64,000 nucleotides of DNA from Echinarachnius parma (Eukaryota > Echinodermata > Echinoidea > Clypeasteroida > Echinarachniidae), in assembly GCA_037951105.1 (NCBI GenBank), contig JBAMJV010002982.1, forward strand, positions 62,001-126,000, read 5' to 3'. The notes beneath the pieces were generated by a model. The model made no database searches. It was not told the DNA's origin and worked only from the letters and a program-made list of their open reading frames with translations. Shown here piece by piece: positions 23,201-28,856 of this stretch; position 1 is the first letter of the stretch; each line of letters opens with the position of its first letter. Position numbers and translations under genes: made by a program.

Positions 23201-26200
23201 TATGAACCAGTGCACTATAACACTGATCGCCCATTGAAGTAAAATTCATTAGGATGGGCATATCTCAGCCAATACTTAACATATTTAATTGCTTTTCGGT
23301 ATTTAGACATGATTTGTTATGCTCTTTCTGAAAATGAAGTTCAAATTTGAAAGTTCTAAAAAAAGATTTTGATGACGTCATGGCTTCTGTACTCTATAGC
23401 CTTCAGTCAAGGATCTGTGTGACTGCTGTTCTGTAGTAATGGTTTAAAAGTGTAATAGATATTTAGAGAGTCAGTATGGGGCCCAGCGCAAAAAATACAC
23501 GGTGGCAAAGGGCGATTTGCCCCTGTAACCTTTGAAATCGCCCTCGTGAGCCAAAACACGGGGGCGAAAAAAATTAAATTATTCAACAAACTCGCCCTCG
23601 CTGTGTATATCAATTTTTTGTTTTAGTCCCATGCAGGCACAATGTACTTTTTATTGGACTGAGAATGGTTGTCTTCAGTATAGAATGGGATCTTTATAAT
23701 CAGTTATTACAATGTCTGAGAAAAATAGATATAAAACAAATTTAAGACAGGACAAAAGAACCACCGGTGAGCCTCAAAATAGACCTCGTGAACATTTACA
23801 CTGGGGTGATTTTTCTTTCTAAATCTGAAAAATAGCCCTCGTGAAATAAAAAGTATTTTGGGGTAATTGTAATAGCTATTTACAATGAGATGTACTGTGG
23901 AGTGTGGCAGAGCGCCGCCAAACTTCTAGTTGCAGTTTTTTTTACTAGTTCCCTTCTGAATTTTGAAATCCCCATAGACTTTGTACATAAGCCCACCAGG
24001 TTTCCCATAGGCAAGGGGTCAATTTGAGTGCTCAGAGTACATCTGTCAGCCTCACCCACCTTGTTTAATAGGGGCTGTGCTTAGCAGTGGTGTAGCGGGG
24101 GGGGGGGGGCACATCACTTATTCAGAGATGCCAACCAGTACGATTTTATCGTATTTAGTACGTTTGTTGATGAAAATATGACAGTACGTTTTCTTAGCAA
24201 AAAAATATGATTTTTTTTTTTTTTCCCCCCCCCCCCCCCCTCCCCCTCAAATTGATAGTAACGGTCAGAAAATGTCAAAAATAACTCATAAAACGTTTGT
24301 GTGATCGACTGAACCAACTTTTTTTTGTATTTTTATTGCACAAATTGGCTTTGTGAACAAAATGGGATTTTTTTTTTTACCTCGAGGTTGGCTGCAAATG
24401 TTAATGAAAAAGCAAACATTTTACTTGCCAGTTCTTACCAGTAAAACATTTTCCTGACATGTTAAAGGCCTGGGGCCAACGGGCCAGTGTTAGTGTCAAG
24501 TTTTCGTGAAAATCAGATTTTTCTCTCCAAAATCTGATTTTTAGGATATTCAGTCTGTTTGTTTGTGTCAAGAGGTTGGCATCTCTGCTTATTTTGTTCT
24601 TTATTTGTTAAAAATGTTTCCCCTGAAGTTTTTTTCTGTTCTTGTAAAATAATTAAGGGGCACATGCCCCCCTCTCCCCCCCCCCCCCCCCCCCCCTCTC
24701 GTAGCTAAGCTACTAATGCTAAGACTATTCCCCTACATGGTTGTGACACACATAGCGGGAGAGCCTTAAAGACTACTGCAGTTACATATTTGTCACAGCT
24801 GTTTGGTATTGTAATGCATGTATTTTCCTTGGACATCTGTCCTTGGTCTCGAGATATCACGCCCTTGCAGAGTTATTTTGTTCTTTTCAGTCCTTTGTTC
24901 ATATCACACCCCTGCTTGTTTTTTTAGGCCAACATGTAATGTAATCCAAAGGTTCTCTTTTGTGTTTGGTGTCTGTCTTTGACACTTGTTTGCCATTGTT
25001 GTATTTTTTTTGTCGAACATCTTGTGTTTTCGTTTCCTGCCTCATGGTTTCAATACATCGCACCATTCTGTGTGTTCTTAGTTTATTCTTATTGAAATTA
25101 TGCATTTCAGTTTAGCTAATTATAAACCTGTTAGCAGTCTTTTGTCTTTGTTAATCGCTCCATACTCCCTGTTGTGGTACAGTGTTATTCTCATGGTCAA
25201 ATGTAACACGTGTCTTATTTGCGTAGTTCCGATCCATCACCACATTGTACAGTGACATACAATCGTTGGGGTCAGGGCAGCATACAGGGGGCTTCGATCG
25301 TGACATATTTAAAGTGATCCATTAAAGGAGTGGTCACACTGAACACGAATCCCCACGAATAGACCCACGAATGCAGTACGAATTGGTACAAATCAATGGC
25401 AAGCCGTTTTTAACATTTATTCCTATTTCTTGATATCAAGAATTCAATTCTTGATATCAAGAAATCGAATTCTTGATATCAAGAAATCGAATTCTTGATT
25501 ATCAAGAAATGCATTCTCGATATCAAGAAATGCATTCTTGATATCAAGAAATACTTTTCGGTATTGGTAATACTTGATATCAAGAAATAAACTGATATCA
25601 ATAATTCAATTATTGATATCAAGAAATAGGAATAGATGTTAAAACGGCTTGCCATAGATTTGTACCAATTCGTACTGCATTCGTGGGTCTATTCGTGGGG
25701 ATTCGTGTTCAGTGTGACCACTCCTTTACTTTGTCAAATTTAACCGAAATCACTTTGAGCTTTCATATTTCTCTTGTACCATGTTGTTTGGCTTACGGTA
25801 GCAGAAGAATGAAATGGGTTTTTGATTTTTCAAATGTCTCCCAAATTATGGACTTACATATTAAAGCTTGAATTGAAGAACATTCTGGAATGCATTTCAA
25901 TTGTATTCAAGAGTATCCAAATGCTGATACTTCAATTGTTCATAGTATCCAAATTTGTTACTTAGCGCGAAAGATCAGGAATAATATCTTACATCAATTT
26001 TCACTTTTTGTTCACTATGTAAAAAAGTAGACAATATATGAATTGTTAGTGGGGTAGAGGAAAACAAAATAACGTAGAACAAAATTTTGACCTTTGAGAA
26101 TTTTTGTAATATCCCTTGAACAAAATTATGACTTGGGAAGAATGTTACAACCCTGGTAAACTGACATAACTAATGATTATAAAAGGGAAAGTTGAGTTTT

Positions 26201-28856
26201 GGTAAAGAGAGTACACTTTTGGTCAAACTGAATTTTCGTAACCAAACCTGGACCATTACATAACAAACTAACAGTTATAACTCCACCATGCTCGAAAGGA
26301 ATACAAAAAGTAAAAAGAGGTCGCTCTCTAAAAACTCATTGGTTTCAACCATTTAAAATAGAATATTGTACATGTGATGTTTTGTTGAAATAGTGATTAG
26401 ATAGATAGATAATCAACAACTACATTTAAAAACCTCTTTTGTAAATTTGTGAAAAGAGGAAGCATTTTTTTTAATTGTTTAACGGCTAGTTCAAAATGAT
26501 TGAATAATTGTAGGGCCCCACAATTATTACAAATGGTTATGTTTATGGATCTTTCAGCCATTTCTGAACTGATTTTGATTAAATAAAGTTTAGTCTATCA
26601 TTAAAATTGTATGCTCTTTAAAAAAATTCAGTATCTCACAAAAAATTATTTTGTGTAGCGCCTATCACTATCCCTTTAAACTCAGTGATATCTACAATAC
26701 AGTCAAACCTGTTTATCTTAAACCGAACCCTCGTTGACTTTCAAATTGGCAAAATTTGGTATGTTTGTGAAGGAAATGTTACTTTTTCTAAGGATATTAA
26801 CTTAATCCGCGATATAGATGTTGAAATTTGACTTTAAAAGTCTTCGAAAATGGGGCAAAAGAGAGCCGTCTCGTTGACTGAAATTCGCTCAACGATCGGC
26901 CTGAAAATCGTGACGTCACCGGTTGAATGGGCCCGGCCGATCAGCTGATCAAGCAAAGCGACGCGCGTGCATTGTATGTACTGCATGTGTTGTGTATATT
27001 GCTTTTTGATAACGTACGATCGAGCTCGACAGTTTTATTTCGAAGAAAATGGAGGAAAATACTCTCGAACTGAGTTTCGCAATGGATTTTTCCGAAGAAG
27101 ATGAAGAAGAGGACAGGAATGATTCATCAGACAGCGACAATGATAACGGGGATTTGGGAGACTTTTGGCGCTAGTTCACTATTGTACCCGCACTCCGGTG
27201 TCGGCACGCTACGCTGCCCGTGACGCGCTCGTGAAGAGTACCATACGAAACAAATTAATGTAACGTACCCAAAAACAACTAAATCTTCGACCATTGCTCA
27301 AATAATGGTCATGATTTCAAAGTAGTTACACAAAACAGGTAAAAAAGATAACTACTTTGAAATCATGACCATTATTTGAGCAATTTTTGAAGATTTAGTT
27401 GATTTTGGGTACGTTACATTTTCGTAGGGTACTCTTCACGAGCGCGGCACGGCCAGCTAGCGGGGTAGCGTGCCGACACCGGAGTGCGGGTTTCAATGCG
27501 CCCTTTCCCCCAGCATTTTTCCCGGCAAACTAGTGCATGGACATGGTGCAATTCGCTATACAATTGCCGCAGCCATACGCCAGATCGAGGAATCTATCAC
27601 TTTCATGGCCTCTTCGACATTATTATTGTTATTTTTCACTGTCGGCTTAGAATGCCGACAGAGAAAAATACAATATAATGTCAAAGTCAAAGAGGCCATG
27701 AAAGTGATAGTTTTGTCGATCTACCATACGCCATGCACCTTTTCCCGACTTTGCGACTCGAATTCAACTTTGTCGATACTGGCGAACTCGCGATTTCCAC
27801 CTCAAAACCATGCCTGAAATCTTCACTTCCTTCAGACATTTCCACCATTCTCCGATTTTGCAGATATCAGGTCGAATCTAACAAGAAAAATGACATTGAC
27901 AAGGACGGCGTTCTATCGATTGAGCAGGGCAGCATAACTCGCGCGAGCTGGACTGGGGGATCGTTGGGGAGGCAAAGGGTACTATGGTACTACCGCTCTA
28001 CCGTCCGCGGCCGCCGTACGCGGGGTGGTTTGGGCATAGTCAACCTGTGACGTCATCAAATTTCTCTGCACCAAATCGCCGTCAAACGGTGAAAATCGGG
28101 GTTTAGAATAAGAGTTTAAATTTGCTTTTAATTGTTTTCTGGGCGGTGTTAGGGCTTCAAAATTAACCTTTTCATGCTCAGTATGTTCTCAGCTTTCAGA
28201 AGAGGTACAATATGCATATTATAGGATTTTCATTGAGTTTTCGGTTTAAGGAAATAAGAAAAGTGATCACTGAAGAACGGTGAAATATATAGAAAGGTTC
28301 CATAACACTTTTTTTTCTGCAAGGGATCACTATCAGGCAGTGTCCACTAAAGACACTCAGGTTGGCTGCTATAGACAGGTGGCCACTAATATAGGTTTGA
28401 CTGTAACCATCTGCTATGTTCCACAGCACAGGATCGCTATTAATGTCCAGGTTGGCTGCTATAGACAGGTGGCCACTAAGACCGGTTTGACTGTATCAAT
28501 GAAGAGTGAAAAGAGGGTTAAGTATTTTCTCTTTCCATCTATTCTTTTTTGCCCAGGTCTCACTGACGTATCTCATGCGGGACCAGCTGGCAAGTATCGA
28601 CGCTTCATCCTCGGGAGTACCAGGGGCGGGAATGTCACGTGACCGGGTCGAGCAGGGGCTTATGGGATTGTTCTTGAGACGTGTCAATGCCGACAGCCTC
28701 AAGCGGGCTGCCCGTCGCTCAGCTGACGCTCTGCGCGACGTCATTCGCCCCAATTCTTTTCTGAGGGAAGCGCGGAGATGCATCAGTGATCGCCGGGAAT
28801 GCGCCACCTGGCAGCACCAGAGCGCTTCACACCCCACTGTGATCTGTCACGCCTGA
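1828..28856 (+). CDS. PINK1: PINK1, PTEN-induced mitochondrial Ser/Thr kinase (nine exons)
   Basis: This is the mitochondrial quality-control kinase that phosphorylates ubiquitin and Parkin on damaged mitochondria. The exons joined in phase are 1828-2262, 4734-5039, 6663-6790, 7936-8112, 10655-10821, 11581-11711, 12248-12478, exon 8 (15248-15268 plus 20070-20180) and 28557-28856, giving 668 codons (human PINK1 is 581). In order there are an Arg-rich presequence, a hydrophobic segment (residues about 97-112), a Gly-loop (about 182-193), LAIK with Lys247, HPNII in the N-lobe, HRDLKTDNIL with Asp392, DFGCAL with Asp415, APE ending at 448, SDAWAVGAIAYE, and the PINK1-specific C-terminal helices. 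The recognition rests on family knowledge of these motifs. The oddity is that a LINE splits exon 8, so this assembled allele would read into a stop at 15416. Exon 8 is phase 0 on both sides, so skipping it would keep the frame. Confidence 0.95.
3092..4352 (+). mobile_element. Helentron-like non-autonomous element, copy 1
   Basis: The 5' end ATGCCTCCGC recurs inverted as GCGGAGGCAT at 4308-4317, followed by a palindromic hairpin (TCGACTGTGCGCAGTCGA) and the terminus CATCTAG, with T-rich DNA on both sides. There is a GTCCGTCC microsatellite near the 5' end, then about five tandem units of roughly 150 bp. This architecture (sub-terminal inverted repeat, 3' hairpin, CTAG end, T|T target, tandem core) is that described for Helentron-associated interspersed elements. 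No protein is encoded. Each unit carries AGGTCA direct repeats. Confidence 0.7.
3280..4046 (+). promoter_or_regulatory. Array of six DR1-type AGGTCA direct repeats
   Basis: AGGTCA half-sites separated by a single A occur at 3280-3299 (three half-sites), 3431-3450 (three), 3582-3601 (three), 3733-3759 (four), 3892-3904 (two) and 4034-4046 (two). AGGTCA-N-AGGTCA is the DR1 element bound by RXR, HNF4 and COUP-TF type nuclear receptors. The match is direct from sequence; in vivo use is inference. Confidence 0.5.
4734..5039 (+). CDS. PINK1: PINK1 exon 2: glycine loop, first insertion, VAIK lysine
   Basis: The acceptor is CATTCTCCAG|TCA and the donor is AAG|gtacta, phase 0 at both ends (102 codons, residues 146-247). 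The exon encodes a linker, a glycine-rich loop (RCLAKGTEGVVYAA, about 181-193), an acidic insertion corresponding to PINK1 insertion 1, and LAIK ending in the ATP-anchoring Lys247. The acceptor is the last of five related copies of the same local sequence, so its exact position is slightly less sure than the other boundaries. Confidence 0.88.
5040..5774. other. AT-rich start of PINK1 intron 2
   Basis: No gene is seen. A direct repeat of about 45 bp (ACATTCTTGC-CTTGTCTAAATGATCATTAATTCATG) occurs near 5342 and 5665. A solitary transposon end, CAGTAAAACCTGTCTATA, lies at about 5049. The rest is low-complexity AT-rich DNA. Confidence 0.5.
5775..6629. mobile_element. Large foldback element before exon 3
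   Basis: An 855-bp near-palindrome. It starts CAGCTTGTCCCA and ends TGGGACAAGCTG. Each arm is itself a tandem pair (about 5790-5990 and 6000-6160; inverted at 6225-6425 and 6430-6620), and the centre holds two copies of TTCACGCGTTATGAACG. It is non-coding. The right end lies only 33 bp before the exon 3 acceptor, so it replaces most of the natural branch-point region. Confidence 0.75.
6663..6790 (+). CDS. PINK1: PINK1 exon 3: N-lobe
   Basis: The acceptor is TTTTTGCAG|ATGATG and the donor is AAGAG|gtttgt (phase 2). The exon encodes MMFNYHVGSTPSDIEAEF and continues to GAQK, directly after LAIK of exon 2, as in other PINK1 proteins where AIKMMWN is conserved. It corresponds to the alphaC region of the N-lobe. 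The GTTTGT donor is weaker than the others in this gene. Confidence 0.9.
6855..7241 (+). mobile_element. TTAA-flanked inverted-repeat element
   Basis: A 387-bp segment bounded by TTAA. It has imperfect terminal inverted repeats (AAAGGGACTTTAGTAAC against the complement of GTTACTAGATCCCTTT) and no coding frame. TTAA target duplication is typical of piggyBac- and Kolobok-type transposons. An inverted copy lies at 2792-4442. This copy provides the empty site that defines the ends of the inserted Helentron-like element there. Confidence 0.75.
7443..7850 (+). pseudogene. Duplicate exon 4 start, broken by a transposon
   Basis: Bases 7443-7504 are identical over 62 bp to 7923-7984, that is, the pyrimidine tract, the CAG acceptor and the first codons of PINK1 exon 4. 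The similarity resumes at 7819 (CTTTTGTTGATGACGTGAGG against CTTTCGTTGGTGACGTGAGG) after an inserted element. Used as an acceptor it would give about 17 correct residues, then a stop inside the insertion. Confidence 0.8.
7502..7818. mobile_element. Short inverted-repeat element in the duplicate exon 4
   Basis: About 317 bp with ends CAGTGGGGTGTTTCAC and GTGAAACATCCCACTG. The first 25 bp are themselves doubled (GTGGGGTGTTTCACAAAGATCC). A related element is at 39480-39791. It is non-coding, and the target duplication is unclear. Confidence 0.6.
7936..8112 (+). CDS. PINK1: PINK1 exon 4: N-lobe to hinge
   Basis: The acceptor is TCTCAACAG|C and the donor is AAAAG|gtagac (phase 2 to phase 2). The exon encodes SHPNIIRMYQAFVGDV, then LPRRINPLGLGADTTLYIVMKR. 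The HPNII motif and the hinge-side LYIVMK match conserved PINK1 positions (HPNII and LFLVMK in vertebrates). The insert between them corresponds to PINK1 insertion 3. Confidence 0.92.
8113..8761. other. PINK1 intron 4, proximal part
   Basis: No gene is seen. It contains two related stretches near 8135 and 8700 (GCCAGGGTTCA with similar flanks) and CACTGTAGACAGGTGACC-type repeats related to 28330-28500. Confidence 0.4.
8762..8943. mobile_element. Short pogo-like inverted-repeat element
   Basis: Begins TA-CAGTCAAATCTG and ends CAGGTTTGACTG. The CAGTCAAACC end with a TA on the left is the signature of pogo/Tigger-type Tc1/mariner elements. The body carries CCACT-ACAGGCAGGTTGGCTAC repeats also found at 28350-28495. 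It is non-coding. Confidence 0.5.
9049..9226. mobile_element. Hairpin element
   Basis: An imperfect 178-bp palindrome. TACTTGCCATAGTAAAGACA at the left pairs with the complementary TTTTTACTATGGCAAGTA at the right, and pairing continues through ATCATAGCATTAAGTAATGATC. No frame of note. Confidence 0.6.
9240..9640 (-). repeat. Dispersed repeat, inverted relative to 20430-20655
   Basis: Blocks such as GACCCAGGACCAGCCCTAGTTCCACT (9258 on) are the reverse complement of 20617-20642. Blocks around TTAGAGCCAATGAT match 20487-20500. It is a two-copy family within this window, both in PINK1 introns, with no coding content. Confidence 0.55.
9658..10057. mobile_element. TTAA-type inverted-repeat element
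   Basis: Ends TAAAGGTGCACATGTAAAG and the complement of CTTTACAGGTGCACCTTTAA flank about 400 bp without a gene. The right end keeps TTAA; the left reads TTATAA. Internal words resemble the elements at 46737-47291 and 25308-25980. Confidence 0.65.
10120..10627. mobile_element. Inverted-repeat element carrying a nested insertion
   Basis: 30-bp inverted ends: TACCGTATTTGCTGGTGTAT with GTTAACCGCACC-type continuation, mirrored by ATACACCGGCAAATACGGTA at 10608-10627. A second element (10225-10533) sits inside. It is non-coding. The right end abuts PINK1 exon 5, 27 bp before it. Confidence 0.7.
10225..10533. mobile_element. Nested element with 8-bp target duplication
   Basis: TAAGGCTGTCGA at the left and TCAACAGCCTTA at the right, flanked by the direct duplication GTATTAAC at 10217-10224 and 10534-10541. 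The 8-bp duplication is hAT-like. The interior is rich in CCCGGGTACCCGGG-type palindromes and has no gene. Confidence 0.75.
10655..10821 (+). CDS. PINK1: PINK1 exon 5: C-lobe start and catalytic loop
   Basis: The acceptor is TTTCCACAG|ATAC and the donor is GAAGAGA|gtaagt (phase 2 in, phase 1 out). The exon encodes YKSTLREYLKTHAPL, helix alphaE (LIVTQLLEALAYL) and the catalytic loop IVHRDLKTDNILV, with the catalytic base Asp392 and the Mg-binding Asn397. All catalytic residues of an active kinase are present. Confidence 0.95.
10822..11580. other. PINK1 intron 5
   Basis: No gene. It contains a G run at 11302-11327 and a fragment (11060-11160) of a dispersed family with ATCTCCAAAATTAGGGAGATGTTTGACAA-type sequence also seen at about 15020-15090 and, inverted, around 25790-25860. 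Confidence 0.45.
11581..11711 (+). CDS. PINK1: PINK1 exon 6: DFG motif and activation segment
   Basis: The acceptor is CCCTCGCAG|ATTC and the donor is CCAGAG|gtatgt (phase 1 in, phase 0 out). The exon encodes VAVADFGCALSL, with Asp415 as the Mg-chelating residue of DFG, through a PINK1-type long activation segment to SLRAPE, the APE motif that closes the segment at residue 448. Confidence 0.95.
11888..12300 (+). repeat. 103-bp tandem repeat, four copies, last one is the exon 7 start
   Basis: A unit with TATTCAGTCATTACT-ATTTCTGTCC, then TTTTTAAG|GTTAAAGAAGCCTT and ATCTGTAATGGTGACTTCTT, occurs with putative exon starts at 11941, 12044, 12145 and 12248 (steps of 103, 101 and 103 bp). The first two copies are nearly identical. 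The fourth is the start of functional exon 7. The earlier copies keep an AG before GTTAAAG and would encode about 29 residues before a stop. Confidence 0.85.
12248..12478 (+). CDS. PINK1: PINK1 exon 7: C-lobe
   Basis: The acceptor is TTTTAAAG|GTT and the donor is TGCCAA|gtgagt, phase 0 to 0 (77 codons). The exon encodes VKQAFAQNSICYGDF, then KSDAWAVGAIAYEVCG (near-identical to the alphaF block of vertebrate PINK1), NPFYSL, and the alphaG-alphaH region ending LLLQRDPCQ. The acceptor is weak (AAAG, AT-rich tract) and is the last of four tandem versions. Confidence 0.93.
12508..12665. repeat. GGCCTCGA palindromic minisatellite
   Basis: Repeated CGAGGCCGGCCTCGAGGCC words and CTCGGCCTCGG variants sit just inside the left end of the hAT-like element. 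They are strongly self-complementary. Confidence 0.7.
14373..14511 (+). repeat. CTCGGA minisatellite, four 35-bp units
   Basis: Four units of GGTGACT(CGGACT)n-CGGACCATGG lie just inside the right end of the hAT-like element. They create meaningless Arg-Thr repeat frames. Confidence 0.8.
14534..15247. other. Remainder of PINK1 intron 7
   Basis: AT-rich intron with no gene. 15007-15120 belongs to the dispersed family also seen at 11060 and 25790. It ends in the exon 8 acceptor TTTTCCACAG. Confidence 0.5.
15248..15268 (+). CDS. PINK1: PINK1 exon 8, 5' part (split by LINE)
   Basis: After TTTTCCACAG, seven codons encode RPSARLA, which matches the conserved RPSARVA at the end of the kinase domain. 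The homology stops abruptly at 15268 and resumes at 20070. Reading on, the frame runs through 49 non-homologous codons to TAA at 15416-15418. Confidence 0.85.
16287..19406 (+). CDS. LINE endonuclease/reverse transcriptase polyprotein
   Basis: A 1039-residue open frame without interruption. Residues about 88-310 are an APE-type endonuclease: LLHVNIRSLN, GLTETWV, GGGVALYVH, IYRPPNSN, GDFNINLL and TDHYPI. Residues about 560-850 are a reverse transcriptase: VIPLFKKGDKLDITNYRPIS, FGFREKYSTTHALL, FLDFSKAFDTVNH, GVPQGSILGPLLF, the catalytic FADDT (about 763-767) and FLGVTVD. A C-terminal region with PYLNYGILTWG and GPKFWN follows, as in CR1/L2 elements. No separate ORF1 is visible upstream. The frame is AT-rich in codon use, unlike PINK1 exons. 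Lack of stops suggests a recent insertion. Confidence 0.95.
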   Translation: MSTLNDQMAFNTLNDDDLFDLFRSSSTVNEVNYDSLTNFDESVVNHINSSAEELELDFNFDDPASYNFTKYITNHQFHDIVKDFENDTFSLLHVNIRSLNKHFDDLKLFLDNPTENPFSVIGLTETWVNQDLNQPYSLSDYDFVVKNRQNRIGGGVALYVHTKYNYIVRDEISLSNDFIESLFIEIIIPNSKNILIGVIYRPPNSNVKDFLTHSSDLLRCQIFNNNDSFIMGDFNINLLKRDHDHNNVSQDFLEILLSASFLPLISKPTRVVSPSSTLIDNIFSNVIPHPESYIVLSDMTDHYPIMTYYTLSQSVKSGPRPLRRKVNCENIARLGASLENIDWSCVYDIDEVNCSYDMFCEILNGQLDICMPIQRDKGTNYKKNPRLPWISKSVLRSINRKNNLYYKYKSVGTEQSKIKYTSYKNTLTKIIRLEKRKYFVDRLELYKHDMQNTWKIIKQAMNIVKNKCDITKINVDNEIVEDPNVIPNIFNTYFSSVGDNLARDIPPTDKHFVDFLGPANPNSIFFTPIHKFEILDIVSNLNDKKSSGCDGINNCILKGIIPYIVDPLVHIFNLSLLNGEVPDTMKIAKVIPLFKKGDKLDITNYRPISLLPSISKILEKIICIRLVSFLKNENILSNFQFGFREKYSTTHALLSFIEKVAHAIDKSSHMVGIFLDFSKAFDTVNHDILLYKLSHYGVRGKALEWFRNYLSNRQQYVFVNNHSSELRNISCGVPQGSILGPLLFILYINDFSRSSDVLSFVLFADDTNLFFSHDNPHTLAETINVELVKVLKWIRANKLSLNLQKTKYMLFSKSIHSLPIDIAFEDFVLENVSNIKFLGVTVDNQLSWKFHINNICKVISRNIGIINRLKFHLPLASLLMLYSSLILPYLNYGILTWGNTHVTLLDKLLLLQKKALRIIFNMAPRSHTDSLFLDNNILKIKDLYLFQLGQFMYNYNNNTLPAIFDEMFLKNQLVHKYPTRHSGEFHLPLLRTLLAQNTFIYTGPKFWNTLSDYIKNATSFNLFKKRIKLLLLQSYKTPS
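19407..20069 (+). other. LINE 3' untranslated region and tail
   Basis: AT-rich, non-coding. It ends in AATGAAATAAACTAAACTGA and the ACTGA-type microsatellite, directly against the resumed PINK1 exon 8 sequence. Confidence 0.75.
20065..20404 (+). repeat. 170-bp tandem duplication of exon 8 end and donor
   Basis: 20065-20234 and 20235-20404 appear identical. The unit begins AAGTAGCTGCAGACATG, of which AAGTA belongs to the LINE 3' junction, so the duplication came after the LINE insertion. Each copy contains the exon 8 remainder and its GTAAGA donor (20181 and 20351). Confidence 0.88.
20070..20180 (+). CDS. PINK1: PINK1 exon 8, 3' part
   Basis: 37 codons encode AADMLHLFLWQPAYGALTRL, then the segment ending ELVPWLIK|gtaaga in phase 0. 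It corresponds to vertebrate PINK1 AANVLHLSLWG followed by MVGWLLQ, the start of the C-terminal extension. Added to the seven codons at 15248 it makes a 132-bp exon, phase 0-0. A second identical copy follows at 20240-20350. Confidence 0.88.
20405..20659 (+). repeat. Dispersed repeat, related to 9240-9640 in inverse
   Basis: See the copy in intron 4. Shared blocks include AACTAGGGCTGGTCCTGGG and TTGGCTCTAACTCA. No coding frame. Confidence 0.5.
20660..21448. mobile_element. Three-layer nested inverted-repeat elements
   Basis: The outer element ends GGGCCCCGTTTCATGAAAC and TTTATGAAACAGGGCCC. Inside, 20740-21396 has ends TACCGTAAAACTCTGTGTAT and ATACACGGAGTTTTACGGTA. Inside that, 20843-21310 has ends TTGGACACCCTGTA and TACAGGGTGTCCAA. 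No frame codes for a transposase. The order of insertion is therefore outer, middle, inner. Confidence 0.75.
21449..22653. other. PINK1 intron 8, middle part
   Basis: No gene is seen. There is a G run at 21656-21679, two adjacent TTAGGG-like words at 21541 (not a telomeric array), and a tRNA-related SINE at 22560-22645. Confidence 0.45.
22560..22645 (-). repeat. tRNA-derived SINE
   Basis: On the minus strand, TGGTCTAGTGGTCAGAGCA resembles a pol III A box and GGTTCAAACC a B box, about 45 bp apart. The cloverleaf is not complete, so this is a SINE head or tRNA pseudogene rather than a working tRNA. Confidence 0.55.
22654..23292. mobile_element. Hairpin element interrupted by a TTAA element
   Basis: Arms AATTGAATATG-TTAA-GTATTGGCTGAGATATGCCC and the reverse complement near 23252-23292 form a hairpin. 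The left arm is broken at its TTAA by the element at 22672-23121. The loop region has CAGTGTTATAGTGC palindromes. Confidence 0.7.
22672..23121. mobile_element. TTAA element with 25-bp perfect inverted ends
   Basis: TTAA, then AAGGCATATATGCGTGGGTT at the left and its exact complement at the right, then TTAA. It is inserted in the arm of a hairpin element, which gives the empty site. Short internal frames show no known domain. Confidence 0.8.
23293..24084. other. PINK1 intron 8, non-coding repeats
   Basis: No gene. There are degenerate repeats of AAATCGCCCTCGTGA-type words around 23500-23850. Confidence 0.4.
24085..24715. mobile_element. hAT-like element with nested insertion
   Basis: Outer ends are CAGTGGTGTAGCGGGG and CGTAGCTAAGCTACTA, a degenerate version of the pair seen at 48191-49926. 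Inside, 24123-24587 begins CAGAGATGCCAACC and ends GGTTGGCATCTCTG, with CTTATT repeated on each side. Homopolymer G, T and C runs sit near the joints. Confidence 0.6.
24716..25323. other. PINK1 intron 8, no feature
   Basis: I see no gene or strong repeat; AT-rich with CTTTGTTC-type words. Confidence 0.4.
25324..25727. mobile_element. Foldback element with TTGATATCAA core
   Basis: A 404-bp palindrome. AAAGGAGTGGTCACACTGAA and following CACGAATCCCCACGAAT-type arm sequence pair with the right arm. The core (25430-25630) holds about eight copies of the 16-bp palindrome TTCTTGATATCAAGAA. No coding content. It is inserted in a TTAA-family repeat (25308-25980). Confidence 0.78.
27049..27174 (+). 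pseudogene. Short acidic reading frame, possible transposon relic
   Basis: 41 codons: MEENTLELSFAMDF, then an Asp/Glu/Ser-rich run ending DFWR and TAG. The higher GC than its surroundings and the Ser/Asp clusters suggest a former exon of the surrounding transposon. I do not recognise a family. Confidence 0.3.
27189..27489. repeat. 300-bp inverted repeat (hairpin)
   Basis: CGCACTCCGGTGTCGGCACG pairs with CGTGCCGACACCGGAGTGCG, and the inner arms (AATCATGACCATTATTTGAGC and complement) also pair around a short loop at about 27330-27345. Confidence 0.8.
28404..28556. repeat. GACAGGTGGCCACTAA repeat before exon 9
   Basis: GTTGGCTGCTATAGACAGGT followed by GGCCACTAA occurs at 28361 and 28453 (92 bp apart). 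It is the same family as 8880-8943. Confidence 0.6.
28557..28856 (+). CDS. PINK1: PINK1 exon 9: C-terminal regulatory extension
   Basis: The acceptor is TTTTGCCCAG|GTC and the stop is TGA at 28854-28856 (99 codons). It continues WLIK with VSLTYLMRDQLA, then RDRVEQGLMGLFLRRVNADS and LKRAARRSAD. This matches the helical C-terminal extension of PINK1 (WLLQQSAATLL, MLFLANLE, LCQAALLL in human) in the pattern of hydrophobic positions. About 40 extra residues follow the conserved part. The phase fits exon 7 or exon 8 equally. Confidence 0.88.
   Translation, partial: VSLTYLMRDQLASIDASSSGVPGAGMSRDRVEQGLMGLFLRRVNADSLKRAARRSADALRDVIRPNSFLREARRCISDRRECATWQHQSASHPTVICHA

Larger units (their letters stand above)
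26700..28403. mobile_element. pogo-like DNA transposon remnant
   Basis: Starts TA-CAGTCAAACCTG and ends AGGTTTGACTG-TA, a TA-flanked pogo/Tigger-type terminus. Another GGTTTGACTG end follows at 28486-28495. The interior contains long inverted repeats (27189-27489 and 27590-27711) and a short acidic frame at 27049-27174. There is no complete transposase. Confidence 0.5.
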
